Part shown: positions 1 to 8,687 of the stretch, piece after piece
Layout of the letters: the number at the start of each line of letters is the position of its first letter
Numbering within the stretch: the stretch's first letter is position 1
NCBI GenBank assembly: GCA_011051925.1
Contig: DRKE01000073.1
Coordinates: 1-16,711, forward strand
Direction: 5' to 3'
From: Deltaproteobacteria bacterium
GTDB taxonomy: Bacteria > Myxococcota_A > UBA9160 > UBA4427
Length of the DNA: 16,711 nt
Program-made: the position numbers and the translations under genes
The notes under the pieces: generated by a model
Databases searched by the model: none
Told to the model about the DNA's origin: nothing
The model's input: only the letters and a program-made list of their open reading frames with translations

Positions 1-3000
1 CGACTCTCGAATCCCGATCCGAATCTCGAGTTCGTGCTACTGACCGGTCTTCCCGAGGCCGACCAGCCCACGTTGCCCGGCGATGCCCCTCTCGTCGAAC
101 AGGTGGTGGCCGGAATCGCCGAACTCAATCGTCGTCACGCGCACGAAGGCTCGGGCCCCTTCCATCTCCTCCACCGACAACGCCGCTTCAATCCGGCGGA
201 AGGCCGTTGGATGGGCTGGGAGCGGAAGCGCGGAAAGCTCGACCAGTTCAATCGTCTGCTTCTCGGCGAGCAGGTCGACAGTTTCGAGACGCGCGAGGGT
301 GATGCTCGACGCCTCGAAGGCATCCGCTTCGTCATCACCCTCGATTCGGATACGCAGCTGCCCCAGGGAACGGCAGCACGACTGATCGGCACCCTGGCCC
401 ATCCCCTCAATCGGCCCTGGACGGACGCTTCTTCCGGACGTGTCACGGCCGGCTATACGATCATCCAGCCCCGCGTCGAGACGACCCCCGAGAGCGGCAA
501 CCAATCCCTCTTCACCCGCCTCTACTGCGGCGATACCGCGATCGACATCTACAGCCGCGCGGTTTCCGATGTCTACCAGGATCTCTTCGGGACCGGGATC
601 TATGTCGGCAAGGCGATCTATGATCTCGCCGCGTTCTCCCGGAGTCTGGCCGGCCGCGTTCCGGAGAACGCCCTCGCGAGCCACGATCTCTTCGAAGGCG
701 TCCATGGGCGCGCCGCCCTCGCTACGGACATCGTCCTCTACGAGGACTACCCCCCGAGCTACCTGGCCTTCGTCCGCCGACTCCACCGCTGGGTGCGGGG
801 CGACTGGCAGCTTCTCCCCTGGCTCAGGCGCCGGGTTCCCGGCGCGCGGCACGACTACCTGCCGAATCGCTTCTCCTGGATCGATCGGTGGAAGATCATC
901 GACAACCTGCGTCGCAGCCTGCTGCCCGCGGCGCTCTTCAGCCTGGTCGTCTCCGCCTGGACCTGGTTGCCGGGTCGTCCGCTCGTCTGGACGACCTTCG
1001 CGATCCTGGCCCCGGCGGGTCATCTCTTCATCGACTTCGCCAGCGGACTGGCTCGGGAACGCTGGCGTCTTTCACGCGACCTCTCCCATCGCCTCTCGGA
1101 GGAATTCGGACGCTGGGTCTTGCTCCTCGCCTTTCTTCCCCACCAGGCGGGCGTGACGGTCGATGCGATCGTTCGAACGCTCTACCGCATCACGATCACG
1201 AAGCGACACCTGCTCGAGTGGACGACTTCCGCCCATGCGGCCGCTTCGCTGGCGCGACGCGATCCCGTCCTGACGTATTGGACCGGGATGGCGATCGCCC
1301 CGGTGGCCGCCCTCTCCGTCGCGGCAGCCGTCGTCCATTGGCGTCCCTCTGCCCTCTGGGTCGCGGCCCCCTTCCTGCTCGCCTGGCTGCTCTCGCCGGA
1401 GATCGCTCGCCGCATCAGTGCGCCCCGCCCCACGATCCGGGAGCGGCTCCAGCCCGATGACGTCGCATTCCTGCGTGGAATCGCCCGACGTACCTGGCTC
1501 TTCTTCGAGACCTTCGTCGGACCCGACGGCCATTGGCTTCCGCCGGACAACTACCAGGTGGATCCCGGCCGGATCGTCGCCCACCGGACCTCGCCCACGA
1601 ATATCGGCATGTCGCTGCTTGCTTCACTCTCGGCCTTCGATCTCGGTTATGTCGGTCCGCAGCAGCTCGCCCTCCGGATCCGCAACACGCTCGAGACGAT
1701 CGGCCGCCTCACCCACTATCGGGGGCATCTCCTGAACTGGTACCACACTCGCACGCTGGAGCCGCTCGAGCCACGTTATGTCTCCTCCGTCGACAGCGGG
1801 AACCTCGCCGCCGCCCTCCTCGCGATCCAGAAGGGATGCGAGGGCATCCTCGAGGAGCCCTGCCTCCGGCCGGAACGTTGGCAGGGGCTGGCGGATGCGA
1901 TCGCATTGCTGCGAGAAAGCGTCGGAGCGCTCCTGCCGGATACGACGGAAAGGACACGGAATACCGGGGCGAGCCGTCTCGAATCCCTGGTCGCGACACT
2001 ACACCGGCAGGTCCTGGATTCACGCCGGGATCCCCGGGCCTGGTCCGGCAGGATCGACGGGTTCGAGTCCTGCATCCGCGAAATCGAGGCGATCCTCCTC
2101 GAGACGGCGACCGACCATCGGGACACACTCGACCTGGCCGCGCTTCACGAAGTCCGTCTCTGGCTGAGCCGCATACACGATCACGTGCGCAGCATGGATC
2201 GCGAGGCCGAAGCCCTCATGCCCTGGCTTCGACTGCTCCACACGGAGCCCCCTCCCGCCCTTCCTGCCGACGGCAAGGACCCGCTCGAAAACCTGCGAGG
2301 CCGCATCCGGGAATGCCTGCCCCCGGACACGAAGCTCGCCGATCTGCCGGGGCGCGGAGACGAAGCGCTCCGCATGCTGCGCGAGACGCGCGAGCGGATG
2401 ATTCCGAGCGGTCGCACGCCCGGTCCCGACGCGAACGGGACGGGGGAATCGCGGGAAGACGAGACTCTTCGGGCCTGGTTCAGCGATCTCGAGAACGCCA
2501 TCCGGTCGGGCATGGAGAACGCCCGCTGTCTGCAGGACGATCTTGAACGCCTCGCGGCCCGCGCCGAACGCGAAGCCCTCGGAATGGACTTCGGGTTGCT
2601 CTACGACGCCCGGGTCCGCCATCTCTTCATCGGCTACAACCTGACATCGGACGAGCTCGATTCCCATCACTACGACCTGCTCGCCTCGGAAGCCCGGCTC
2701 ACCAGCTTCATCGCCATCGCCAAGGGGGACGTTCCCGCCGAACACTGGTTCGCGCTCGATCGCCCGCTCACGCAGATCGACGGAACCGTCGCACTGCTGT
2801 CCTGGGGCGGCACGATGTTCGAATACCTGATGCCACCACTCCTCGCGCGTAGCCAGCCGGGCACCCTCCTCGACGAAAGCCAGCGCGCCGCGGTCATCGC
2901 CCAGATGGAGGATGGCCGGCGTCGGGGCATGCCATGGGGTGTCTCCGAATCCGGATTCGCGGCCTTCGACGCAGACCAGAACTACCAGTATCGCGCGTTC

Positions 3001-6000
3001 GGAGTCCAGTCCCTGGCGCGCAAACGCGGCCTCGACGAGGATCGGGTCGTCGCACCCTACGCCACAGGGCTCGCGCTCCCTTTCTTCCCCCTGGAGGCCA
3101 TCCGGAATCTCCAGCGTCTTCGCGACCTGGGCATGATCGGATGTTACGGATTCTACGAAGCCGTCGACTTCACCCCGAGCCGATTGCCCGAGGGCCAGGA
3201 TCGGGCCATCGTCTTCTCCCACATGGCCCATCACCAGGGGATGATCTTCACGGCGATCGACAACTTGTTGTGCAATGACGCGCTCGTCCGCCGATTCGAA
3301 TCCCACCCGCGAGTCCAGGCGACCGACCTGCTCCTCCAGGAGAGGATCCCCGCGCGACCGTCGGTCGAGGAAGCCCGGATCCGTCCACGGCCCGCCGCAG
3401 AGAGCCGTACGAGGCCCCCCGTCGCCCTCTTCCCCTGGCGGCCGGACTCCGACTCGGATCTTCGCAGTCTTCACGTACTCGGCAACGGAAGAATGTCCAC
3501 ACGGGTCTCCGAGACGGGTAGCGGTGCCCTCCGCTGGCGGAATCATTCCCTCACACGCTGCCTGCCCGATGGCACCCTCGCCGAGGCGGGACTCTGGATC
3601 TACGTGCGCGATCTGGATTCGGGAACGGCCTGGTCGGCAGGGCGTCAGCCGATCCCCGGTGAGAATCCGGCGACCGATGTCGTCTTCCATGCCCACATGC
3701 TCGAACTCCACCGGCGCCAGCATGGCATTTCGATCCGCACGGATATCGCGGTCGGCGCAGCGGACGACATCGAGGTCCGACGGATCACGCTCGTGAACGA
3801 GACCGATCGCCCGCGCTCGCTCTCCCTCACCAGCTTCGCCGAGGTGGTCCTCGGCCCGGAACGGGAGGATCGGCGGCATCCGGCCTTCAGCAAGCTCTTC
3901 GTGGAGGGCAGGTACGTTCCGACCCTCGATGCGCTGGTCTTCACGAGACGGCCTCGCGAGCCCGACGATCATTTCCCGGTCCTGTTGCATCGGATCGTCG
4001 CCGATTCTCCGGCATTCCAGAACACGGGCTTCGAGATCGACCGCGAACGGTTCCTGGGTCGCAATGGCAGCTTCCGCCGTCCACTCGGTCTCGAGCAGGG
4101 TCTCAGCGGAACGCAGGGTGCAACCCTCGATCCCTGCCTGGCGCTCCAGGCGAAGGTCGAACTGGCACCTTTCGCGATCGAACAGTTCGCCTTCGTCACG
4201 ATCGCCGGGCCGACCCGGCAAGCCGTCGAAGAGACCGCGGCCCGCTTCCAGACCCTCGCGTCCTTCGAGTGGCTTCTCGCCGACGCCCATGCCGAAGCCG
4301 GACACGAAGCCGCACGCCTGGGGCTCGAGGCGGGGCGCTATCCCGAATTCCAGAAGCTGCTCTCCATCGTGCTTGCCGCCGACGCCGAGCCTCGGGCCTC
4401 CGCGGCAGAAAGGGCCGCGAATCGCGAGGGACAGCAGGCGCTCTGGGCCCTGGGAATCTCGGGTGACGACCCGCTCCTGGTATTCGAAACGAGCAGCGCC
4501 GGTCCGGGGAGCCTGCTCGCCGATCTCGTCCGCGCCCATCGGCTCTGGCGACGACGCGGAACCGGTATCGATCTCGTCATCGTTTCGGAAGTCACGACGA
4601 GCTATCGCGACGACGCCTTCGAGGACATCCACCGCCTCCTCGAAGAGCTCGGCGCCGCGGAATGGCTCGGTCGACCGGCGGGCATCCATCTGATCCGCCC
4701 GGACCAGATCACGCCCGAACAGAAGCGACTGCTCGAAGCGTCCGCGGCCGCCATCCTGACCGATGACCGTGGCCCGTTGCACGAACAGCTGGCGCGTCGC
4801 GAAACCCGACCGCTCCCCCTCCCGCCACTCGAAGCCACCCGCATGCCGGGCGGGCAGGATCCGGCCCCGCCCATCGACCGGCCGGAGGATCTGCTCTTCG
4901 ACAATGGTTTCGGTGGCTTCACGCCGGATGGACGTGAATACGTGATCCATCTGGATCCGGGAGAGACGACCCCCGCACCCTGGTGCAATGTCCTGGCGAA
5001 CGAAGACTTCGGTTGTCTCGTCACCGAAGCCGGCGGAGGCTATTCCTGGGCGGGCAACAGCGGCGAGTTCCGCCTGACACCCTGGACGAACGACCCCGTC
5101 CTCGATCCCGCTTCGGAAGCCCTCTATCTGCGGGATGAGGAAACGACGGAGGTCTGGAGTCCGACACCCGGTCCTGCGGGACGCGATCGGACGACCCAGA
5201 TCCGGCATGGCACGGGCTATTCCGAATGGCGACAGAATGGTCGCGGGCTTTCCTGCGACGTCCGGATCTCGGTTCCGCCCGACGACCCGGTCAAGATCAT
5301 CGAGCTCCATCTCGTCAACCACGCCGATCGGCCCCGGCGGATCACGGCGACCTGCTACGCGCGCTGGTTGCTCGGCCGCGCTCCGGAGCCGGGCCCTTCC
5401 CATGTCACGACCTGGTTCGACCCCCCGAGCCGCACGCTCTACGCGCGAAACGGCTGGAACGCGGATTTCGCGGAACGGGTCGCCTTCCTGACCTCCGACC
5501 GCGAGCCCCACGGATTCACGGCGGACCGGACGGAGTTCCTCGGACGCGATGGTGATCCGGCCGCACCGGCCGCCCTTCGGCGGATCGGGCTTGCGGGCCG
5601 CGTCGGTGCGGGTCTCGATCCCTGTGCCGCCTATCAGGTCCATCTCGACATCGGACCGGGAGAAGAGATCCGGACGCATTTCATCCTCGGCGCCGCTTCC
5701 AGCGCTGACGAGGCGGCCGGGATGGCGCGACGCTGGCAGGAACCCCTTCGTGTCGCCGATGCGCGAGAGCGGATCGAGCGACATTGGGATGCCCTCCTCT
5801 CGGTCATCACGGTCGAGACACCCGAACCCGCGATGGATCTCCTGATCAATCGCTGGGCGCTCTACCAGGTCCTGAGCGCCCGCATCCTCGCCCGTACCGG
5901 CTTCTATCAATCGAGCGGGGCCTACGGTTTCCGGGATCAGCTACAGGACATCCTGGCCCTCCTCCATGGCGATCCGGCGCGAGCGCGTGCGCACCTTCTC

Positions 6001-7323
6001 GAGTCCGCGAGCCGCCAGTTCGAAGAGGGCGACGTATTGCATTGGTGGCATCCGCCGCTCGGCCGGGGCGTCCGGACCCGATGTTCCGATGACCTTCTCT
6101 GGCTTCCCTACGTGATGGTGCGTTATGTCGAGGTCACCGGGGACAAGGCCGTTCTCGACGTGGAAGTGCCCTTCCTTTCGGCACCTCCGCTGGCCGACGA
6201 TGAACACGAACGCTACGACCTCTTCCGGCATGGTGGCGAACGCGCGTCCCTCTTCGAGCACGGCCGCCGGGCTCTCGAACGCGGTCTCACCCGCGGAGCC
6301 CATGGTCTCCCGTTGATCGGAGGCAGCGACTGGAACGACGGCATGAATCGCGTCGGTCTCGAGGGGCGGGGAGAAAGCGTCTGGCTCGCATGGTTCGCGG
6401 GTTCGACGGCGACGGATTTCGCGGATCTCTGCGAAGACCGCGGGGACCTCGAGACCGCGAAGAGGCTGCGCGAGCGTGCGCTCGCCCTCTTCGCCGCAGC
6501 GAATGACGAGGGCTGGGACGGCGCGTGGTACCGCCGTGCATTCGACGACGACGGGATTGCATGGGGCTCGGCCGCTTCGGACGAATGCCGGATCGATTCG
6601 ATCGCACAGTCCTGGGCAATCCTTTCCAAGGGGGCACCCGCCGATCGCGGGAAGCAGGCGATCCGGTCTGCCCTCTCCCAACTGGTCCAGGACGAATCGG
6701 AACTGGCCTGTCTGCTCTGGCCTCCCTTCGACCTGACGGCGCGGGATCCCGGCTACATCAAGGCCTATCCGCCCGGCATCCGCGAAAACGGAGGCCAGTA
6801 CAGCCATGCCGCGGCCTGGCTCGGCTGGGCCCTCGCTGAAATCGGAGAAGGCGACGAGGCCGCCCGGATCCTCCGGATGATCAATCCGATCGAGCGGACG
6901 CGAAGCGCCGAGGCCGCCCGGCTCTATCGGACGGAGCCCTACGCCATCTCCGGGGACATCGCGAGCGTCGAACCCCACGTGGGCCGGGGGGGCTGGAGCT
7001 GGTACACGGGGGCGGCTTCCTGGAGCTGGCGACTCGCGGTCGAACAGATCCTGGGCATTCGATGGATCGGAGAACGGATCGAGATCAGACCGCGGATTCC
7101 CGATTCATGGCCGGGTTATCGGGCTAAGCTCCACACCCGGGACGGCACGATCGAGATCGTCGTCGAGAAGAAACCCGAATCGCCGGCCGGGCGATTCGAG
7201 CTCATCGTCGATGGGAAACCGACCACGGGGAGCGTCGTGGCCTGCCCTACCGGAGGGGGAACCCGTCACGTCCTTCTCCGTTCGAGCGATCCTCACGACC
7301 GCCCGGCCGGAACGCATTCATGA
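1..7323 (+). CDS. ndvB: Cyclic beta-1,2-glucan synthase-type protein (GT84 + glycoamylase-like + GH94), 5' end missing
   Basis: The frame is open from base 1, so the true start lies upstream. Known NdvB/Cgs proteins have about 2,800 residues, so roughly 400 N-terminal residues are probably absent. The family polymerises UDP-glucose into beta-1,2-glucan at the inner membrane, and its GH94 module trims chain length by phosphorolysis. Visible in order: a glycosyltransferase core with LDSDTQLP (DxD, about 343-366), an ED pair (742-747) and RLHRW, an (R/Q)xxRW motif, at 778-792; membrane segments about 900-1060 and 1260-1400; a glycoamylase-like region about 1450-3300; a first GH94-type N-terminal sandwich about 3420-4250; a second about 4880-5750; and a GH94 (alpha/alpha)6 domain about 5820-7130. 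GGSDWNDGMN at 6319-6348 carries the expected general-acid Asp at 6337. Cyclic rather than linear product is inferred from family, since the N-terminal part used in cyclisation is not in view. An exporter operon starts 203 bases downstream. The symbol is by family; chvB and cgs are synonyms. Confidence 0.93.
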   Translation, partial: RLSNPDPNLEFVLLTGLPEADQPTLPGDAPLVEQVVAGIAELNRRHAHEGSGPFHLLHRQRRFNPAEGRWMGWERKRGKLDQFNRLLLGEQVDSFETREGDARRLEGIRFVITLDSDTQLPQGTAARLIGTLAHPLNRPWTDASSGRVTAGYTIIQPRVETTPESGNQSLFTRLYCGDTAIDIYSRAVSDVYQDLFGTGIYVGKAIYDLAAFSRSLAGRVPENALASHDLFEGVHGRAALATDIVLYEDYPPSYLAFVRRLHRWVRGDWQLLPWLRRRVPGARHDYLPNRFSWIDRWKIIDNLRRSLLPAALFSLVVSAWTWLPGRPLVWTTFAILAPAGHLFIDFASGLARERWRLSRDLSHRLSEEFGRWVLLLAFLPHQAGVTVDAIVRTLYRITITKRHLLEWTTSAHAAASLARRDPVLTYWTGMAIAPVAALSVAAAVVHWRPSALWVAAPFLLAWLLSPEIARRISAPRPTIRERLQPDDVAFLRGIARRTWLFFETFVGPDGHWLPPDNYQVDPGRIVAHRTSPTNIGMSLLASLSAFDLGYVGPQQLALRIRNTLETIGRLTHYRGHLLNWYHTRTLEPLEPRYVSSVDSGNLAAALLAIQKGCEGILEEPCLRPERWQGLADAIALLRESVGALLPDTTERTRNTGASRLESLVATLHRQVLDSRRDPRAWSGRIDGFESCIREIEAILLETATDHRDTLDLAALHEVRLWLSRIHDHVRSMDREAEALMPWLRLLHTEPPPALPADGKDPLENLRGRIRECLPPDTKLADLPGRGDEALRMLRETRERMIPSGRTPGPDANGTGESREDETLRAWFSDLENAIRSGMENARCLQDDLERLAARAEREALGMDFGLLYDARVRHLFIGYNLTSDELDSHHYDLLASEARLTSFIAIAKGDVPAEHWFALDRPLTQIDGTVALLSWGGTMFEYLMPPLLARSQPGTLLDESQRAAVIAQMEDGRRRGMPWGVSESGFAAFDADQNYQYRAFGVQSLARKRGLDEDRVVAPYATGLALPFFPLEAIRNLQRLRDLGMIGCYGFYEAVDFTPSRLPEGQDRAIVFSHMAHHQGMIFTAIDNLLCNDALVRRFESHPRVQATDLLLQERIPARPSVEEARIRPRPAAESRTRPPVALFPWRPDSDSDLRSLHVLGNGRMSTRVSETGSGALRWRNHSLTRCLPDGTLAEAGLWIYVRDLDSGTAWSAGRQPIPGENPATDVVFHAHMLELHRRQHGISIRTDIAVGAADDIEVRRITLVNETDRPRSLSLTSFAEVVLGPEREDRRHPAFSKLFVEGRYVPTLDALVFTRRPREPDDHFPVLLHRIVADSPAFQNTGFEIDRERFLGRNGSFRRPLGLEQGLSGTQGATLDPCLALQAKVELAPFAIEQFAFVTIAGPTRQAVEETAARFQTLASFEWLLADAHAEAGHEAARLGLEAGRYPEFQKLLSIVLAADAEPRASAAERAANREGQQALWALGISGDDPLLVFETSSAGPGSLLADLVRAHRLWRRRGTGIDLVIVSEVTTSYRDDAFEDIHRLLEELGAAEWLGRPAGIHLIRPDQITPEQKRLLEASAAAILTDDRGPLHEQLARRETRPLPLPPLEATRMPGGQDPAPPIDRPEDLLFDNGFGGFTPDGREYVIHLDPGETTPAPWCNVLANEDFGCLVTEAGGGYSWAGNSGEFRLTPWTNDPVLDPASEALYLRDEETTEVWSPTPGPAGRDRTTQIRHGTGYSEWRQNGRGLSCDVRISVPPDDPVKIIELHLVNHADRPRRITATCYARWLLGRAPEPGPSHVTTWFDPPSRTLYARNGWNADFAERVAFLTSDREPHGFTADRTEFLGRDGDPAAPAALRRIGLAGRVGAGLDPCAAYQVHLDIGPGEEIRTHFILGAASSADEAAGMARRWQEPLRVADARERIERHWDALLSVITVETPEPAMDLLINRWALYQVLSARILARTGFYQSSGAYGFRDQLQDILALLHGDPARARAHLLESASRQFEEGDVLHWWHPPLGRGVRTRCSDDLLWLPYVMVRYVEVTGDKAVLDVEVPFLSAPPLADDEHERYDLFRHGGERASLFEHGRRALERGLTRGAHGLPLIGGSDWNDGMNRVGLEGRGESVWLAWFAGSTATDFADLCEDRGDLETAKRLRERALALFAAANDEGWDGAWYRRAFDDDGIAWGSAASDECRIDSIAQSWAILSKGAPADRGKQAIRSALSQLVQDESELACLLWPPFDLTARDPGYIKAYPPGIRENGGQYSHAAAWLGWALAEIGEGDEAARILRMINPIERTRSAEAARLYRTEPYAISGDIASVEPHVGRGGWSWYTGAASWSWRLAVEQILGIRWIGERIEIRPRIPDSWPGYRAKLHTRDGTIEIVVEKKPESPAGRFELIVDGKPTTGSVVACPTGGGTRHVLLRSSDPHDRPAGTHS

Positions 7324-7526
7324 AGAATGAGGATCGGGAATGACATGAGCCGAAGACAGCGCCGCGTTCGTCCGGGATGGAGACATGAAGGAATGCATCC
7401 TGCGGGTTCCGCGGCCTCGGCCGATCCGTTTTCATCCGGACGATCTTCGTGTCGGGACCCGGTGCCTGGCCTTGTCCTCGCTGAGGAAGCGAACGACGAT
7501 CCCCCTCACCTGACCCTGGAGCAAGC
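7324..7526. other. Intergenic region between glucan synthase and ybhG
   Basis: These 203 bases separate two co-directional genes. I found no convincing terminator (no stable stem followed by a T run) and no strong sigma-70 promoter. A frame opening at 7327 stays open for 67 codons and ends in an ATGA overlap with ybhG. Its codons (AGG, AGA, TCA, CCT, many A/T third positions) are unlike the neighbours, it has no clear ribosome binding site, and its product is Arg-rich without a recognisable pattern, so I do not call it a gene. Lack of a terminator leaves read-through from the glucan synthase possible. Confidence 0.4.
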
Positions 7527-8687
7527 ATGACCGAAAGCACGTCCGACAGCCCGCAACCGAAGGCCGACGCGATCCCGTCGCGACGCAGACGCGTGCTTCT
7601 GGGGGTGGGCGTGGTCCTCGGTCTCGCTTTCATCGCTGCGATCATCTGGCGGCACGAGAAAAGGGGGAATCCGGACGAGATCGTCCTTTATGGAAACATC
7701 GACGTCCGCGAAGTCGACGTCGCCTTCAACGAGGGCGACCGCATCGTCGCCATGTACGTCGACGAAGGGGACCGGGTCGAGGCCGGCCAGTTGCTGGCCG
7801 AGCTAGACGACTCCCGACTCGAACACGTGGTTCTCGAAGCCGAAGCCCGGGTGACCGCCCAGAGAGCCGTGGTCGCCCGCTTCGAACACGGCAGTCGCCC
7901 CGAAGAGATCGAACGCGCACGAGCCGAAGTCGCTGCGGCCGAAGCCGAACTGGCCGACGCTCGCGCGGTACACGAGCGACAGCAGAAACTCGCCAGGGCG
8001 AACGTCGTCTCGAAGCAGCTTGCCGACGATGCACTGTCCGCCTTCCTGGCGGCCGAGGCCCGGTTGAAGATCGCACGGGAGAATCTCCGGCTCGCCATCG
8101 AAGGACCTCGTTTCGAAGACAAGGAGGCGGCCCGCGCCCGGCTCCTCGCCGATGAGAACGCTCTCGAACTCGCCCGCCATCGCCTCGCAGACACAAAGCT
8201 CCATGCGCCCGCTGATGCGATCGTCCTGACCCGCATCCTCGAACCCGGCGCGATCGTGCTCCCCAACAGTCCTGCCTACACCCTGGCCCTCACCGATCCT
8301 GTCTGGGTCCGCGCCTATCTGACCGAAACCGACCTCGGTCGTGTCTTCCCGGGCATGAAGGCCGAAATCCGGACCGACTCCTTTCCCGACCGCACCTATC
8401 ACGGGTGGGTGGGCTTCATCTCTCCGACCGCGGAATTCACGCCCAAACCGGTCGAGACCCCGGAACTGCGGACGAGCCTCGTCTACCGGACCCGGATCTT
8501 CGTCGACACGCCCGACCACACCCTCCGCCAGGGCATGCCGGTCACCGTCCATCTGTCCCTGGACCAGGAACCGGAAGAACCCGGAACCCGATCCACGACC
8601 GCCGCTCCCGGAGCCACCGGGTCGGGACCCACCCGTCCGGACACCCCCGATCCGCCCGAAACGACCGATCCGCGGACCTCGCAATGA
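7527..8687 (+). CDS. ybhG: YbhG-like HlyD-family membrane fusion (adaptor) protein
   Basis: This is a 386-residue periplasmic adaptor that would connect the inner-membrane ABC transporter encoded by the next three genes to an outer-membrane channel. It has a cytoplasmic N-terminus with RRRR at 19-22 and one anchor helix at about 23-41. A first biotinyl-lipoyl half follows at about 50-95 (LYGNIDVREVDVAF, VDEGDRVEAGQLLAELD), then an Ala/Glu-rich coiled-coil hairpin at about 98-222, and the second lipoyl half with beta-barrel at about 223-345. FISPTAEFTPKPVETPELRT (298-317) is nearly the same as the corresponding stretch of E. coli YbhG as I recall it. A GGAG at 7518-7521 sits 5 bases before the ATG. 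The stop overlaps the next start (ATGA). The 40-residue Pro/Thr-rich tail from about 347 is not in E. coli YbhG. No outer-membrane channel gene is in the window. Confidence 0.92.
   Translation: MTESTSDSPQPKADAIPSRRRRVLLGVGVVLGLAFIAAIIWRHEKRGNPDEIVLYGNIDVREVDVAFNEGDRIVAMYVDEGDRVEAGQLLAELDDSRLEHVVLEAEARVTAQRAVVARFEHGSRPEEIERARAEVAAAEAELADARAVHERQQKLARANVVSKQLADDALSAFLAAEARLKIARENLRLAIEGPRFEDKEAARARLLADENALELARHRLADTKLHAPADAIVLTRILEPGAIVLPNSPAYTLALTDPVWVRAYLTETDLGRVFPGMKAEIRTDSFPDRTYHGWVGFISPTAEFTPKPVETPELRTSLVYRTRIFVDTPDHTLRQGMPVTVHLSLDQEPEEPGTRSTTAAPGATGSGPTRPDTPDPPETTDPRTSQ

Noticed and set aside
2020..5910. Open - strand frame of 1,296 codons opposite the glucan synthase
   Set aside because: It is entirely antisense to a gene with clear motifs. 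High third-position GC removes stops from this frame, and its product is Gly/Arg/Glu-rich without domains.
8405..8683. N-terminal extension of the YbhF-like frame by 93 residues
   Set aside because: It lies inside ybhG, is Arg/Pro-rich without pattern, and the ATGA start at 8684 fits the family N-terminus.
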